64,000 nucleotides of DNA from an uncultured Tenacibaculum sp. (GCF_947499065.1 NZ_CANMMT010000002.1:247313-311312); one strand, 5' to 3'. Positions 28,381 to 36,201 are shown, counted from the first letter of the stretch. Notes: generated from the sequence alone by a model not told the origin. A program made the numbers and translations.

Positions 28381-29255
28381 TGCAAAAATTTGTTGGTACT
28401 GGAGTTGCATTAGTTACTCCTTTTAACGAAGATTTAAGTGTAGATTTCGATGCACTTAGAAGGTTAGTAAACTTTAATATTGATAACGGAATTAATTATC
28501 TGGTTATTAATGGAACAACCGGAGAAAGCGGTACTATAACAAAACAAGAAAAGGAAGAAATTATAAAGGTAATAGTTGAAGAAAACAAAGGACGATTACC
28601 TTTAGTGTTAGGAGTAGGTGGAAATAATACTCAAGTAGTTGTAGATGAGTTAAAATCGCTAGATTTATCAGAGATAGATGCAATTTTATCAGTAGCACCT
28701 TATTACAGTAAACCTACACAAGAAGGTTTTTACCAACATTACAAAGCAATTTCATTAGCAAGTCCAAAGCCAATTATTTTATATAATGTACCAGGTAGGA
28801 CAGCAAAAAATATGGAACCAGCAACTACGTTACGTTTAGCGAATGATTTTGAAAATATTATAGCGGTAAAAGAAGCAGGAAATAATCAACAACAATATCT
28901 AGAATTATTAAAAAATAAACCAGAAGACTTTTTAATCATTTCTGGTGATGATGATTTAGCCTTAGGAGTTGTATTAGCAGGAGGGTCAGGAGTAATTTCT
29001 GTAATAGGACAAGGATTACCAAAAGAATTCTCTAGAATGATTCAATTAGGGTTAGAAGGAAAAAATAAAGAAGGGTATGAGATTCATTACAAATTAATGG
29101 ATATTGTAAATTATATTTTTGAAGAAAATAATCCAGCAGGAATAAAAGCAGTATTAGCAAAACAAGGAATTTGTTTAGATGAAGTACGCTTACCTTTGGT
29201 TACTGCCACAGAAGAGTTACAAACTAAAATTTCAGACTTTATAGATAATCTATAA
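28380..29255 (+). CDS. dapA: 4-hydroxy-tetrahydrodipicolinate synthase
   Basis: DapA condenses pyruvate with aspartate semialdehyde, the first committed step to diaminopimelate and lysine. The 291-residue protein shows [23 protein letters not shown], the tyrosine in ILYNVPGRT and the Schiff-base lysine in IIAVKEAGN (about residue 163). Length is typical. It is coupled to the upstream DUF6913-like gene by a TAATG overlap and is followed by a strong terminator. Confidence 0.97.
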   Translation: MQKFVGTGVALVTPFNEDLSVDFDALRRLVNFNIDNGINYLVINGTTGESGTITKQEKEEIIKVIVEENKGRLPLVLGVGGNNTQVVVDELKSLDLSEIDAILSVAPYYSKPTQEGFYQHYKAISLASPKPIILYNVPGRTAKNMEPATTLRLANDFENIIAVKEAGNNQQQYLELLKNKPEDFLIISGDDDLALGVVLAGGSGVISVIGQGLPKEFSRMIQLGLEGKNKEGYEIHYKLMDIVNYIFEENNPAGIKAVLAKQGICLDEVRLPLVTATEELQTKISDFIDNL

Positions 29256-29280
29256 TTTGTCTAAAGAAAAATAAATTTTA

Positions 29281-29315
29281 AAAAAGACTACAATTATTTA
29301 ATTGTAGTCTTTTTT
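29281..29315 (+). terminator. Terminator after dapA
   Basis: A 16-bp perfect stem (AAAAAGACTACAATTA and complement) with a 2-nt centre and T run, 25 nt after the stop. Confidence 0.9.
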
Positions 29316-29338
29316 ATCATCTTTGTAAAAAAAAAGCT

Positions 29339-29887
29339 ATGAAACATTTTAAAATAATATTTAAGATTTCATTTATAATTATCTTTTTAATTTCTTGTAA
29401 TAAAAATTCAGAAGATATAGTAGAACAAGAGTCTTTTATTATAGTAAACGGAGAAAAGTCAAAAATTGAAAATGCATTTTGGTTTAAGAATAATCTTGGT
29501 GGTATATCCATGATATTTTTAAATGGATCTGTTGAAATTAAAGAAGGTGATGTTTATTTGGGGAATAATGTAGTTAAAGATAGGCTAGGTTATTTAGAAA
29601 TAAATTTATCAATAAATAATCTTTATCATGGAGACTATAATTTTCCTATAGAATTAAAACATTTATATGGGTATATTTGTATTTCGAGTGGAGGAGGCAG
29701 CTATCCTTGTAACGATTATGTTAATATAACAGGTGTTCATGTAGATAAAGATAAAGTTACAGCTAAAGTTCAAATAAAAGAAGGGACTGATGGAGACATT
29801 GTAATAGATGTTAATGCTGATGATGGAAATAATAGAAAAATATCAGGATTTTTTAAAGGGAAAATAAATCAATTAATTTTAAATTAA
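29339..29887 (+). CDS. Hypothetical lipoprotein
   Basis: The 182-residue protein has a lipoprotein signal (FKISFIIIFLISCNKN, cysteine 20) and a beta-rich mature domain with SSGGGSYPCNDYVNITGVHV and a DVNADDGNNRKISGFFKGKI ending. The pattern resembles small flavobacterial surface or periplasmic lipoproteins, but I cannot name a family. It lies between the dapA terminator and the ferritin gene, 12 nt before the latter. Confidence 0.65.
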   Translation: MKHFKIIFKISFIIIFLISCNKNSEDIVEQESFIIVNGEKSKIENAFWFKNNLGGISMIFLNGSVEIKEGDVYLGNNVVKDRLGYLEINLSINNLYHGDYNFPIELKHLYGYICISSGGGSYPCNDYVNITGVHVDKDKVTAKVQIKEGTDGDIVIDVNADDGNNRKISGFFKGKINQLILN

Positions 29888-29899
29888 GATAAAAACATT

Positions 29900-30415
29900 A
29901 TGTTATCAAAAAAAATAGAAAAAGCTTTAAATGAGCAAATAAAAATAGAGGCAGAATCATCACAGGTATATTTATCAATGGCATGTTGGGCAGAAATTCA
30001 AGGATTTGAAGGAGTTGCGCAATTTATGTATGCTCATTCAGATGAGGAGCGTATGCATATGTTAAAATTGGTGAAGTTTGTAAATGAAAGAGGTGGACAT
30101 GCGAAAGTATCGGCATTAGCAGCTCCTCCAATTGAGTTTGGTTCATTTAAAGATATGTTTCAAACATTATTTGACCACGAAGTAATGGTATCAAAGTCAA
30201 TAAACGATTTAGTACATATTACATTGGAGGAAAGAGATTATGCAACACATAATTTCTTACAATGGTATGTTTCTGAACAAATAGAAGAAGAAGCGTTAGC
30301 AAGAACTATTTTAGATAAAATCAATTTAATTGGTGATGATAAAGGTGGTTTATATTTGTTTGATAATGATGTAAAGCAGATAGTTGTTCAAGGAGCTGAT
30401 AACACGGCAGAGTAA
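29900..30415 (+). CDS. ftnA: Ferritin (FtnA type)
   Basis: The 171-residue protein is a ferritin four-helix subunit: IKIEAESSQVYLSMACWAE with the first ferroxidase glutamate, HSDEERMHMLKLV with the second Glu/His pair, and YVSEQIEEEALARTILDKI. Twenty-four such subunits store iron as ferric mineral. No haem-ligand methionine typical of bacterioferritin is evident. It follows the lipoprotein gene closely. Confidence 0.95.
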   Translation: MLSKKIEKALNEQIKIEAESSQVYLSMACWAEIQGFEGVAQFMYAHSDEERMHMLKLVKFVNERGGHAKVSALAAPPIEFGSFKDMFQTLFDHEVMVSKSINDLVHITLEERDYATHNFLQWYVSEQIEEEALARTILDKINLIGDDKGGLYLFDNDVKQIVVQGADNTAE

Positions 30416-30524
30416 GATTAACAAACATTTAGGAAATCTTTGGATTTTTTATAACAGATTTTATAGTTTATTGCAATGCTCTATTTAGAGAAAAAAATCG
30501 TTTTAATAATCCATAAATAATCAT

Positions 30525-30532
30525 TAATTTTG
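30525..30532 (+). promoter_or_regulatory. -7 box of bamD
   Basis: TAATTTTG, full TAnnTTTG match, 4 nt before the bamD ATG at 30537, implying a leaderless mRNA for the bamD-rpoZ-coaBC operon. Confidence 0.55.
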
Positions 30533-30536
30533 CCAG

Positions 30537-31358
30537 ATGCAAAAAATTAAAAATTTAGCGTACTTATTTGTAATGCTTTTAGTATTGTCTTCTTGTGGAG
30601 AATACCAAAAAGTGTTAAATAAAGGAACTGTAGAAGAACAATATAAAATGGCTGTGAAAATGTACGAAGCGCAAAAGTACAGTAGAGCCTTACGTTTATT
30701 TGAAAAAGTTACACCATCTTACAGAGGAAAACCACAAATGGAACGTATACAGTTTATGGTTGCTCAGTCAAGTTTTAATGTAAAAGATTATACTTCTGCA
30801 GGATATTATTTCAAAAGATTTACAAGGAATTATCCAAAAAGTTCAAAAAAGGAAGAGTCTGCTTTTTTATCAGCATTAAGTTATTATAAAGCATCTCCTC
30901 GTTTTAGTTTAGATTCTTCAGATACAAAGAAAGCTTTAGAATCTTTTCAAGAATTTATAGATAATTACCCTGATTCAGAAAAATTAGAAGAGGCTAATAA
31001 GTATTATGCTGAATTGCGCGGTAAATTAGAAAAGAAAGCTTTTGAAATAGCAAAAACATATTACCGTACGGCAGATTATGATTCAAGAAATTATAGAGCA
31101 GCAATAGTTGCTTTTGATAATTTGTTGTCAGATTATTTAGGAACAAAATATAAAGAAGAGGCTTTGTTTTATCGTTTGAAAGCTGCGCATGATTTTGTTT
31201 TAAAAAGTACATCGCGTAGAAAAGGAGCTAGAATCAAGACCGCAATTAAGGCCTATGAGAAATTAAAGAAGAACTTTCCTGAATCTAAATTCATGAAAGA
31301 ATCTAATATAATGTTATCTACATTAAATAAAGAACAAGAACAATTAGTTAAAAGTTAG
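30537..31358 (+). CDS. bamD: Outer membrane assembly lipoprotein BamD
   Basis: BamD is the essential lipoprotein partner of BamA in outer-membrane protein insertion. The 273-residue protein has a lipoprotein signal (FVMLLVLSSCGEYQKVLNKG, cysteine 20) followed by TPR helices with the YFKRFTRNYPKS, FIDNYPDSEKLEEANKYYAEL and KNFPESKF motifs. Length and order match flavobacterial BamD. It starts an operon with rpoZ, coaBC and the DUF4835 gene. Confidence 0.95.
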   Translation: MQKIKNLAYLFVMLLVLSSCGEYQKVLNKGTVEEQYKMAVKMYEAQKYSRALRLFEKVTPSYRGKPQMERIQFMVAQSSFNVKDYTSAGYYFKRFTRNYPKSSKKEESAFLSALSYYKASPRFSLDSSDTKKALESFQEFIDNYPDSEKLEEANKYYAELRGKLEKKAFEIAKTYYRTADYDSRNYRAAIVAFDNLLSDYLGTKYKEEALFYRLKAAHDFVLKSTSRRKGARIKTAIKAYEKLKKNFPESKFMKESNIMLSTLNKEQEQLVKS

Positions 31359-31361
31359 AAA

Positions 31362-31682
31362 ATGGATTATAAAGAAACGAAAGCAGCATTAAGTACTATA
31401 ACTTATGATAAAGAAGCTATCGAAGCTCCAACTGATAATATCTATGAAGCTATTTCAATTATAGCTAAGAGAGCTACACAAATTAATTCTGATTTAAAGA
31501 AAGAATTGGTAGATAAGTTAGACGAATTTGCTACTTATAATGACAGTTTAGAAGAAATTTTTGAAAATAAAGAACAAATTGAAGTTTCTAAGTTTTACGA
31601 GCGTTTACCAAAACCACACGCAATTGCAGTGGAAGAATGGTTAAATGACAAAGTATATCACAGAACTCCAGACGCAGAATAA
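31362..31682 (+). CDS. rpoZ: RNA polymerase omega subunit (Bacteroidota type)
   Basis: The 106-residue protein carries the omega core DNIYEAISIIAKRATQINSD, as in RpoZ, with a Bacteroidota-type C-terminal extension. Omega stabilises the beta-prime subunit. It starts 3 nt after bamD and ends 1 nt before the coaBC start. Confidence 0.88.
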   Translation: MDYKETKAALSTITYDKEAIEAPTDNIYEAISIIAKRATQINSDLKKELVDKLDEFATYNDSLEEIFENKEQIEVSKFYERLPKPHAIAVEEWLNDKVYHRTPDAE

Positions 31683-31683
31683 T

Positions 31684-32895
31684 ATGTCTGTATTAAGCGG
31701 TAAAAAAGTTTTACTTGGCGTTACCGCTGGTATAGCTGCATACAAAACAGCGAACTTAGTTCGTTTATTTATAAAATCAGGCGCAGAAGTCAAAGTAGTA
31801 ATGACTCCTGCGTCTAAAGATTTTATTACACCTCTTACCTTATCTACATTATCTAAAAATCCAGTTCATTCAACTTTTTATGAAAAAGAAGATGAAAATG
31901 AACTTTGGAATAATCACGTCGATTTAGGATTGTGGGCAGATTTAATGATAATTGCCCCAGCAACTGCAAATACCTTGTCTAAAATGACTAATGGTACTTG
32001 CGATAATTTGTTGTTAGCAACTTATTTATCGGCAAAATGTCCAGTATATTTTGCACCTGCAATGGATTTAGATATGTATCAACATCCATCAACAAAAGAC
32101 AGTATAAATAGCTTAGAGAGTTTTGGTAATATATTAATACCAGCAGCTTCAGGTGAGCTGGCTAGTGGACTTGTAGGAGAGGGACGTATGGCTGAACCAG
32201 AGGATATAGTATCGTTTATTGAAAATGATATTGTTTCAAAATTACCACTCCGAGGAAAAAAAGTATTGTTAACAGCTGGCCCTACCTATGAGGCAATAGA
32301 TCCTGTTCGTTTTATAGGAAATCATTCCTCAGGAAAAATGGGGTTTGAAGTAGCCAAAACAGCAGCTAATTTAGGGGCAGAAGTTTATTTAGTGTCTGGT
32401 CCTTCACATCAAAAGGTAAATCATTCATTTATTCATAGAATAGATGTAAAGTCGGCACAAGACATGTATGAGGCTTGTCATAAATACTATAAAGAGGTAG
32501 ATATTGCTATTTTATCTGCAGCTGTTGCTGATTATAGACCAAAAAATATAGCTTCTCAGAAAATAAAAAAGAAAGAAACAGCGTTAACAATTGAGTTAGA
32601 ACCAACAAAAGATATTTTAAAATCATTAGGTGAGATAAAAGAAAATCAATTGTTGGTAGGATTTGCATTAGAAACAAATAATGAAGTAGAAAATGCAAAA
32701 AGTAAAATTGCACGTAAAAATTTAGATTTAATTGTATTAAATTCGTTACAAGATAAAGGTGCTGGTTTTGCTACCGATACTAATAAGATAACTATAATTG
32801 ATGCCGATTTTAACGAGAAATCATTTGATTTAAAATCGAAGAAGGAAGTATCAAAAGATATAATTAACGAAATAATACATAAACTAAATGCGTAA
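31684..32895 (+). CDS. coaBC: Bifunctional phosphopantothenoylcysteine decarboxylase/synthetase CoaBC
   Basis: CoaBC makes 4'-phosphopantetheine precursor for coenzyme A in two steps. The CoaC half (about 1-180) shows GVTAGIAAYK, the catalytic histidine in NNHVDLGLWAD and PAMDLDMYQHP. The CoaB half shows LTAGPTYEAIDPVRFIGNHS and VGFALETNN. The frame stays open to an ATG at 31645 inside rpoZ. I choose 31684 because MSVLSGKKVLLGVTAG is the usual start and rpoZ ends at 31682. The last 8 nt overlap the next gene. Confidence 0.96.
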   Translation: MSVLSGKKVLLGVTAGIAAYKTANLVRLFIKSGAEVKVVMTPASKDFITPLTLSTLSKNPVHSTFYEKEDENELWNNHVDLGLWADLMIIAPATANTLSKMTNGTCDNLLLATYLSAKCPVYFAPAMDLDMYQHPSTKDSINSLESFGNILIPAASGELASGLVGEGRMAEPEDIVSFIENDIVSKLPLRGKKVLLTAGPTYEAIDPVRFIGNHSSGKMGFEVAKTAANLGAEVYLVSGPSHQKVNHSFIHRIDVKSAQDMYEACHKYYKEVDIAILSAAVADYRPKNIASQKIKKKETALTIELEPTKDILKSLGEIKENQLLVGFALETNNEVENAKSKIARKNLDLIVLNSLQDKGAGFATDTNKITIIDADFNEKSFDLKSKKEVSKDIINEIIHKLNA

Positions 32896-33778
32896 GTTTC
32901 TTTTTTTAATTTTTATTTTATCATCAGTTTTTACAATTCAATCACAAGAATTAAATGCATTAGTAACTATTAATGCCGATAAGGTTCAGAGTAGTAATAA
33001 ACAAGTATATGAAACATTGCAAAAAGCATTAACAGAATTTATTAATGATAAGCAATGGACAAATAAAAAATTTAAACAACAGGAACGTATTAATTGTGCA
33101 TTTACAATTATAGTAGACGAGCAAAGCGGAAATAATTTTAAAGCTAGCTTACAAATACAATCTACGCGACCAGTTTATAATTCAACCTATGCATCGCCAA
33201 TTTTAAATATTAACGATACCAATTTTAATTTTCGTTATAATGAATTTGATCCGTTAAACTTTAATCCTAATATTTATGAATCAAATTTAATATCTACCAT
33301 AGCATTTTATGTATATGTTATTTTAGGAGTTGATGCAGATACCTTTGCTTTAAAAGGAGGAACCAATTATTTGCAACAAGCCGAAAATGTAATGTTACAA
33401 GCTCAATCAAATGGAGAAACAGGTTGGCAAAATCAAGTAGGAAAGCAAAATAGGTTTGCATTGATAGATAATTTATTATCTTCAAATTTTACTCCTTTGC
33501 GTACTATTTATTATGATTATCATAGAAAAGGTTTTGATAATTTTTCTGATAATCCTGATGGAGCAAAAGAAGTTATAGAATCGAGTGTTATAAACTTAGA
33601 TAAATTACATAATCTAGCTATTGGAAATTATATGATTCGTGTTTTCTTAGATGCTAAAGGAGATGAAATAGCAAGAATATTTACAGATGGTAAGCCAACT
33701 AGAAAAGTTCAAGAAATGAGAAGCGTACTAGAAAAAGTAGCACCAACTTATAAAGATAAGTGGAGAAAAATAGAATAA
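32888..33778 (+). CDS. DUF4835 family protein (PorD-type T9SS-associated)
   Basis: The 296-residue protein has a signal peptide (FLFLIFILSSVFTIQSQ) and the DUF4835 pattern ELNALVTINADKVQSSNKQVY, INDTNFNFRYNEFDPLNFNP and LISTIAFYVYVILGVDAD. I recall this family being named PorD and linked to the type IX secretion system, which fits the T9SS cargo at 57334-61599, but this is from memory. It overlaps coaBC by 8 nt. In related genomes I expect recN next; here an accessory region intervenes. Confidence 0.85.
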   Translation: MRKFLFLIFILSSVFTIQSQELNALVTINADKVQSSNKQVYETLQKALTEFINDKQWTNKKFKQQERINCAFTIIVDEQSGNNFKASLQIQSTRPVYNSTYASPILNINDTNFNFRYNEFDPLNFNPNIYESNLISTIAFYVYVILGVDADTFALKGGTNYLQQAENVMLQAQSNGETGWQNQVGKQNRFALIDNLLSSNFTPLRTIYYDYHRKGFDNFSDNPDGAKEVIESSVINLDKLHNLAIGNYMIRVFLDAKGDEIARIFTDGKPTRKVQEMRSVLEKVAPTYKDKWRKIE

Positions 33779-33806
33779 AAACTTAGTACAAACTAAGATT
33801 ATTATA

Positions 33807-33840
33807 AAAGCTATAATGTATTAATCATTATAGCTTTTTT
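33807..33840 (+). terminator. Terminator after the DUF4835 gene
   Basis: A 13-bp stem (AAAAGCTATAATG / CATTATAGCTTTT) with a 7-nt loop and T run. A smaller hairpin (CTTAG...CTAAG, 33782-33797) precedes it. Confidence 0.85.
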
Positions 33841-33851
33841 TATGATGTTAT

Positions 33852-34070
33852 TTATCCTAAAAATAGTTTTTCAAAAGGTATTTCTAATACTCTAGCTATT
33901 TGATGCAAGCGAATAATAGTTAAGGTTGTTTTACCGCTTTCTATCTTACTGTAAGCATTTTGACTAATTTGAAGTAGATTAGCCATCTTATCTTGAGAGA
34001 GTCCTTTCCTTAAACGTTCTAAGCGTATATTTTCTGTAATAATTTTAATATTCTCATCCATACTTTTCAA
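33852..34070 (-). CDS. XRE-family helix-turn-helix regulator
   Basis: The 72-residue protein is a single HTH_3 domain: NIRLERLRKGLSQDKMANLL, then QISQNAYSKIESGKTTLTIIR as the recognition region. It is related to the regulator at 10433-10648. It is divergent from the bacteriocin-like operon, with a 328-nt intergenic region that contains repeat P1 and a perfect 12-bp palindrome. Control of the peptides is the obvious hypothesis but is unproven. Confidence 0.85.
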   Translation of the reverse strand: MKSMDENIKIITENIRLERLRKGLSQDKMANLLQISQNAYSKIESGKTTLTIIRLHQIARVLEIPFEKLFLG

Positions 34071-34205
34071 TATGTCTTAATATATCAAGACAATAAATAA
34101 TTAGTTTGTATAAGTTGGGAGAATATAGTCTAACAAATTTATTAAATTAAAGTTTATAAAAACAGTTTAAAAAGCGAATTTTAAGAAAATCAAAACTTTA
34201 GGCTA

Positions 34206-34366
34206 TATTTTAAAACTACAAGCTATTATTTAAAACCTGAGGATTTTGTGTAAAATAAAATAAAGTTTGAAATTTATCCTAGTTATTGCAATGACATGTC
34301 ATAAAGCTATGAGTGACATAAAAGAAATCGTAGAATGTTATGAATTTAAAATACTATAAAATGATA
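34206..34366 (+). repeat. Repeat P, copy 1, upstream of the bacteriocin-like genes
   Basis: These 161 bases match 35994-36154 without gaps, with 8 mismatches counted by eye. The block contains a TTTG at 34266-34269, a perfect palindrome ATGACATGTCAT (34291-34302) and a 30-codon open frame. It probably carries the promoter of the peptide genes. The remaining part of the 34071-34398 intergenic region is AT-rich with nothing else recognised. Confidence 0.85.
34267..34359 (+). CDS. Possible 30-residue peptide inside repeat P
   Basis: A TTG-started frame encodes a hydrophobic start (KFILVIAMTC) followed by a charged helix-like tail (SDIKEIVECYEFKIL). ATG codons at 34291 and 34309 would give shorter forms of 22 and 16 residues. 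The frame is preserved in the second copy of P (36055-36147) with a few substitutions. It could be a leader, a signalling peptide, a gene remnant or chance. Confidence 0.25.
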   Translation: MKFILVIAMTCHKAMSDIKEIVECYEFKIL

Positions 34367-34398
34367 ATTAATAGTGTTTTATTAAAAACTATTTAAGT

Positions 34399-34593
34399 AT
34401 GAAAAAATTAGAATTAAATCAGATGGAAAACCTTCAGGGAGCTCTTGGTTGTGGATCTTTATTTGGCTTAGCTACAGCAGGTGCTATAGGAGGATTGTTA
34501 TTGGCAGCATCAGGCCCAATTGGCTGGGGAGCTGCACTTTATTTAGCATCAGGTGCTAGTATTTGGGGAACAGGAGTATTCTGTGAAGATTAA
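34399..34593 (+). CDS. Bacteriocin-like precursor peptide 1
   Basis: The 64-residue product begins with a leader-like MKKLELNQMENLQGA, then a glycine/alanine-rich hydrophobic core (LFGLATAGAIGGLLLAASGP, then IGWGAALYLASG) and cysteines at 18 and 62. The ELNQME-L-G leader type, ending near a small-residue pair, is what I know from Bacteroidota ribosomal natural products cleaved and exported by C39-peptidase ABC transporters. The core resembles membrane-active class II bacteriocins with GxxxG-like spacing. It is the first gene of a tight cluster with peptide 2 (12 nt apart) and small membrane proteins. No maturation or export gene is in the window. Confidence 0.7.
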   Translation: MKKLELNQMENLQGALGCGSLFGLATAGAIGGLLLAASGPIGWGAALYLASGASIWGTGVFCED

Positions 34594-34605
34594 AAATTAA
34601 AAATC

Positions 34606-34809
34606 ATGAAAGAATTAACTTTAAATCAAATGGAACTTTTAGAAGGACAAGGGTTCTGGGGTGGATTATGTGTCGGTATGGGAGCTGTTTCTGTAGGTGT
34701 AGGAATTGCTGCTACTTTTTTCTCTTGGATCCCAATTGGATGGGTTGGAGGTGCAATATTAGCTGCTGATGCTGCTTGTGTTGTATACGGCTTCAGTCAA
34801 CTTGATTAA
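34606..34809 (+). CDS. Bacteriocin-like precursor peptide 2
   Basis: The 67-residue product has a leader (MKELTLNQMELLEGQG) clearly related to that of peptide 1, then a core FWGGLCVGMGAVSVGVGIAA, a hydrophobic segment with WIPIGWVGGAILAADAACVV, and cysteines at 22 and 58. Two hydrophobic precursors in tandem with matching leaders suggest a two-peptide bacteriocin or a pair of secreted signals. It is followed after 2 nt by the 59-residue membrane protein, the expected place for an immunity gene. The function is inferred from composition and position. Confidence 0.7.
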   Translation: MKELTLNQMELLEGQGFWGGLCVGMGAVSVGVGIAATFFSWIPIGWVGGAILAADAACVVYGFSQLD

Positions 34810-34811
34810 AT

Positions 34812-34991
34812 ATGGGGAAAAGAAAAAACCTTTTGATAATAGCTATAATAATTATAGCAACAACAACTGTTTTACTTTTCTTTGATTTGCTAGGATTTAT
34901 TAAAAACAAATATATGCCTATGTTCGGATATGTAATAATACTACTTGGCACTGCATTTGTATTTTATAAAAGCAATAAAAAAAAGTTCTAA
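34812..34991 (+). CDS. Small two-helix membrane protein, candidate immunity protein
   Basis: The 59-residue product starts with basic residues (MGKRKN), then a hydrophobic helix (LLIIAIIIIATTTVLLFF), a loop with KNKYMPMFG, a second helix (YVIILLGTAFVFY) and a basic tail. It begins 2 nt after peptide 2, and size and topology fit bacteriocin immunity proteins. A 9-bp hairpin without a T run (35000-35025) follows. No family recognised. Confidence 0.6.
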   Translation: MGKRKNLLIIAIIIIATTTVLLFFDLLGFIKNKYMPMFGYVIILLGTAFVFYKSNKKKF

Positions 34992-35055
34992 ACTATAACC
35001 CAATAATAATTTAAACTATTATTGGATAAAATTAACAGACTAATTTAAAAAATAA

Positions 35056-35220
35056 ATGAAAGTATATATAATGATTGTAATTATAGCAATACTGATTATT
35101 ATAAATAAGTATTTGAATTTTATTGAATTACCTAAGTTTTTGTATGCAATTTCTTATGTAGTTACAGGAACAAGTTTATTTGTAGTTACATGTCTAAAAA
35201 AACAAAGAAAGAGGAATTAA
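35056..35220 (+). CDS. Small two-helix membrane protein
   Basis: The 54-residue product has helix 1 (YIMIVIIAILIII), a loop NKYLNFIELPKFL, helix 2 (YAISYVVTGTSLFVVT) and a basic tail (KKQRKRN). Layout is like that of the 59-residue protein, with a Lys/Pro-containing loop and a basic end, so both may be immunity-type proteins. Its 3' two-thirds and the downstream region form repeat Q, copied at 35690 with an in-frame deletion. Confidence 0.5.
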   Translation: MKVYIMIVIIAILIIINKYLNFIELPKFLYAISYVVTGTSLFVVTCLKKQRKRN

Positions 35221-35447
35221 ATTAGTATAGACATAGATTGCTATTCCCTAGATATCCTTGTTTTTGTATTTTTAACTGATATCTATAAAATGAATAGCTA
35301 TTAGTCTTTTAAGTAGATAAAAAATATTAGAAAAAGTTGAAGAACTTTACTTCCTAAATTGATTAAATAAAAGTTTATCATAATCAACAAGTAGGGTAGT
35401 TTAAAACCAATAAGTTGTATTTTAAAACTACAGGCTATTATTTAAAA
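35089..35447 (+). repeat. Repeat Q, copy 1
   Basis: About 350 bp from within the 54-residue gene to just before 35462 are repeated at 35690-36023, roughly nine bases in ten identical by eye. A 24-nt gap in the second copy is flanked by the short repeat GTAGTTACA. The end of the block (35418-35447) is also the beginning of repeat P. Confidence 0.8.
35236..35301 (+). other. Conserved stem-loop within repeat Q
   Basis: TAGATATC (35249-35256) pairs exactly with GATATCTA (35278-35285), and an outer stem ATTGCTATTC pairs 9 of 10 with GAATAGCTAT. The inner stem is retained unchanged in copy 2 although the loop and flanks differ slightly. It may be a structured RNA, a 3' end or a recombination hotspot. 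Confidence 0.35.
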
Positions 35448-35461
35448 TTATATGTTTTAAT

Positions 35462-35619
35462 ATGAAAAAAATAAAAATATTTGATATAATTTTCTCAATA
35501 CCTTTCATTTATTATGTTACAAGAATGATTTTTTTTCAAGCAAAGTAAATAAATGGGATTACATATTATTATTTATTAGTATAATATATTTAATTTTTAG
35601 AGATTGGAAAAGAGGATAA
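35462..35619 (+). pseudogene. Frameshifted small two-helix membrane protein
   Basis: An ATG frame (KKIKIFDIIFSIPFIYYVTR) stops at 35548. The next frame then continues as VNKWDYILLFISIIYLIF and RDWKRG to 35619. The switch lies at a run of eight T (35529-35536). With one base changed there the gene would give about 52 residues with two helices and a basic tail, like its neighbours. It is preceded by the first 30 bp of repeat P. Confidence 0.55.
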
Positions 35620-35689
35620 ATAATTTTAAATTCTTTTTCTTCTACATACTTTCTGTTTTTATTAATAATTATTCCTTGTAACTATAAAG

Positions 35690-35797
35690 ATACTGATTAT
35701 TATAAATAAGTGTTTGAATTTTATTGAATTACCTAAGTTTTTGTATGCAATTTCTTATGTAGTTACATATCTAAAAAAACAAAGAAAGAGGAATTAA
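35690..35797 (+). pseudogene. Truncated copy of the 54-residue membrane protein gene
   Basis: The frame matches the gene at 35056 from ILIIINK onward, but it has no start codon and lacks eight codons (GTSLFVVT region), removed between two GTAGTTACA repeats. It keeps the KKQRKRN end and stop. It is the 5' part of repeat Q copy 2. Confidence 0.7.
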
Positions 35798-36023
35798 ATT
35801 AGTATAGACATAGATTGCTATTCTCTAGATATCCTTGTTTTTGTATTTTTAATTGATATCTATAGAATAAATAGCTATTAGTCTTTTAAGTAGATGAAAA
35901 ATATTAGCAAAAGTTGAAGAACTTTACTTCGTAAATTGATTAAATAAAAGTTAATCATAATCAACAAATTGAATAGTTTAAAACCAATAGTTGTATTTTA
36001 AAACTACAAGCTATTATTTAAAA
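35690..36023 (+). repeat. Repeat Q, copy 2
   Basis: Second copy of the block at 35089-35447, shortened by the 24-nt deletion. It runs directly into repeat P copy 2. Confidence 0.8.
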
Positions 36024-36154
36024 CCTAAGTGTTTTGTGTAAAACAAAATAAAGTTTGAAATTTATCCTAGTTATTGCAATGGCAAGTCATAAGGCTATGA
36101 GTGACATAAAAGAAATCGTAGAATGTTATGAATTTAAAATACGATAAAATGATA
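35994..36154 (+). repeat. Repeat P, copy 2, upstream of the 68-residue gene
   Basis: Ungapped match to 34206-34366 (153 of 161 by eye). The palindrome is degraded here to ATGGCAAGTCAT. The 30-codon frame is retained at 36055-36147. Confidence 0.85.
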
Positions 36155-36201
36155 AAAATTGTATTGTTTATAATGTTGTATTTGTTTAAAAATATTTTAA
36201 A

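Noticed and set aside
34399..34809. Toxin-antitoxin pair with the XRE regulator as antitoxin
   Set aside because: The small products have secretion-type leaders and hydrophobic glycine-rich cores, and the XRE gene is divergent rather than in the same operon, so a bacteriocin-like reading fits better.
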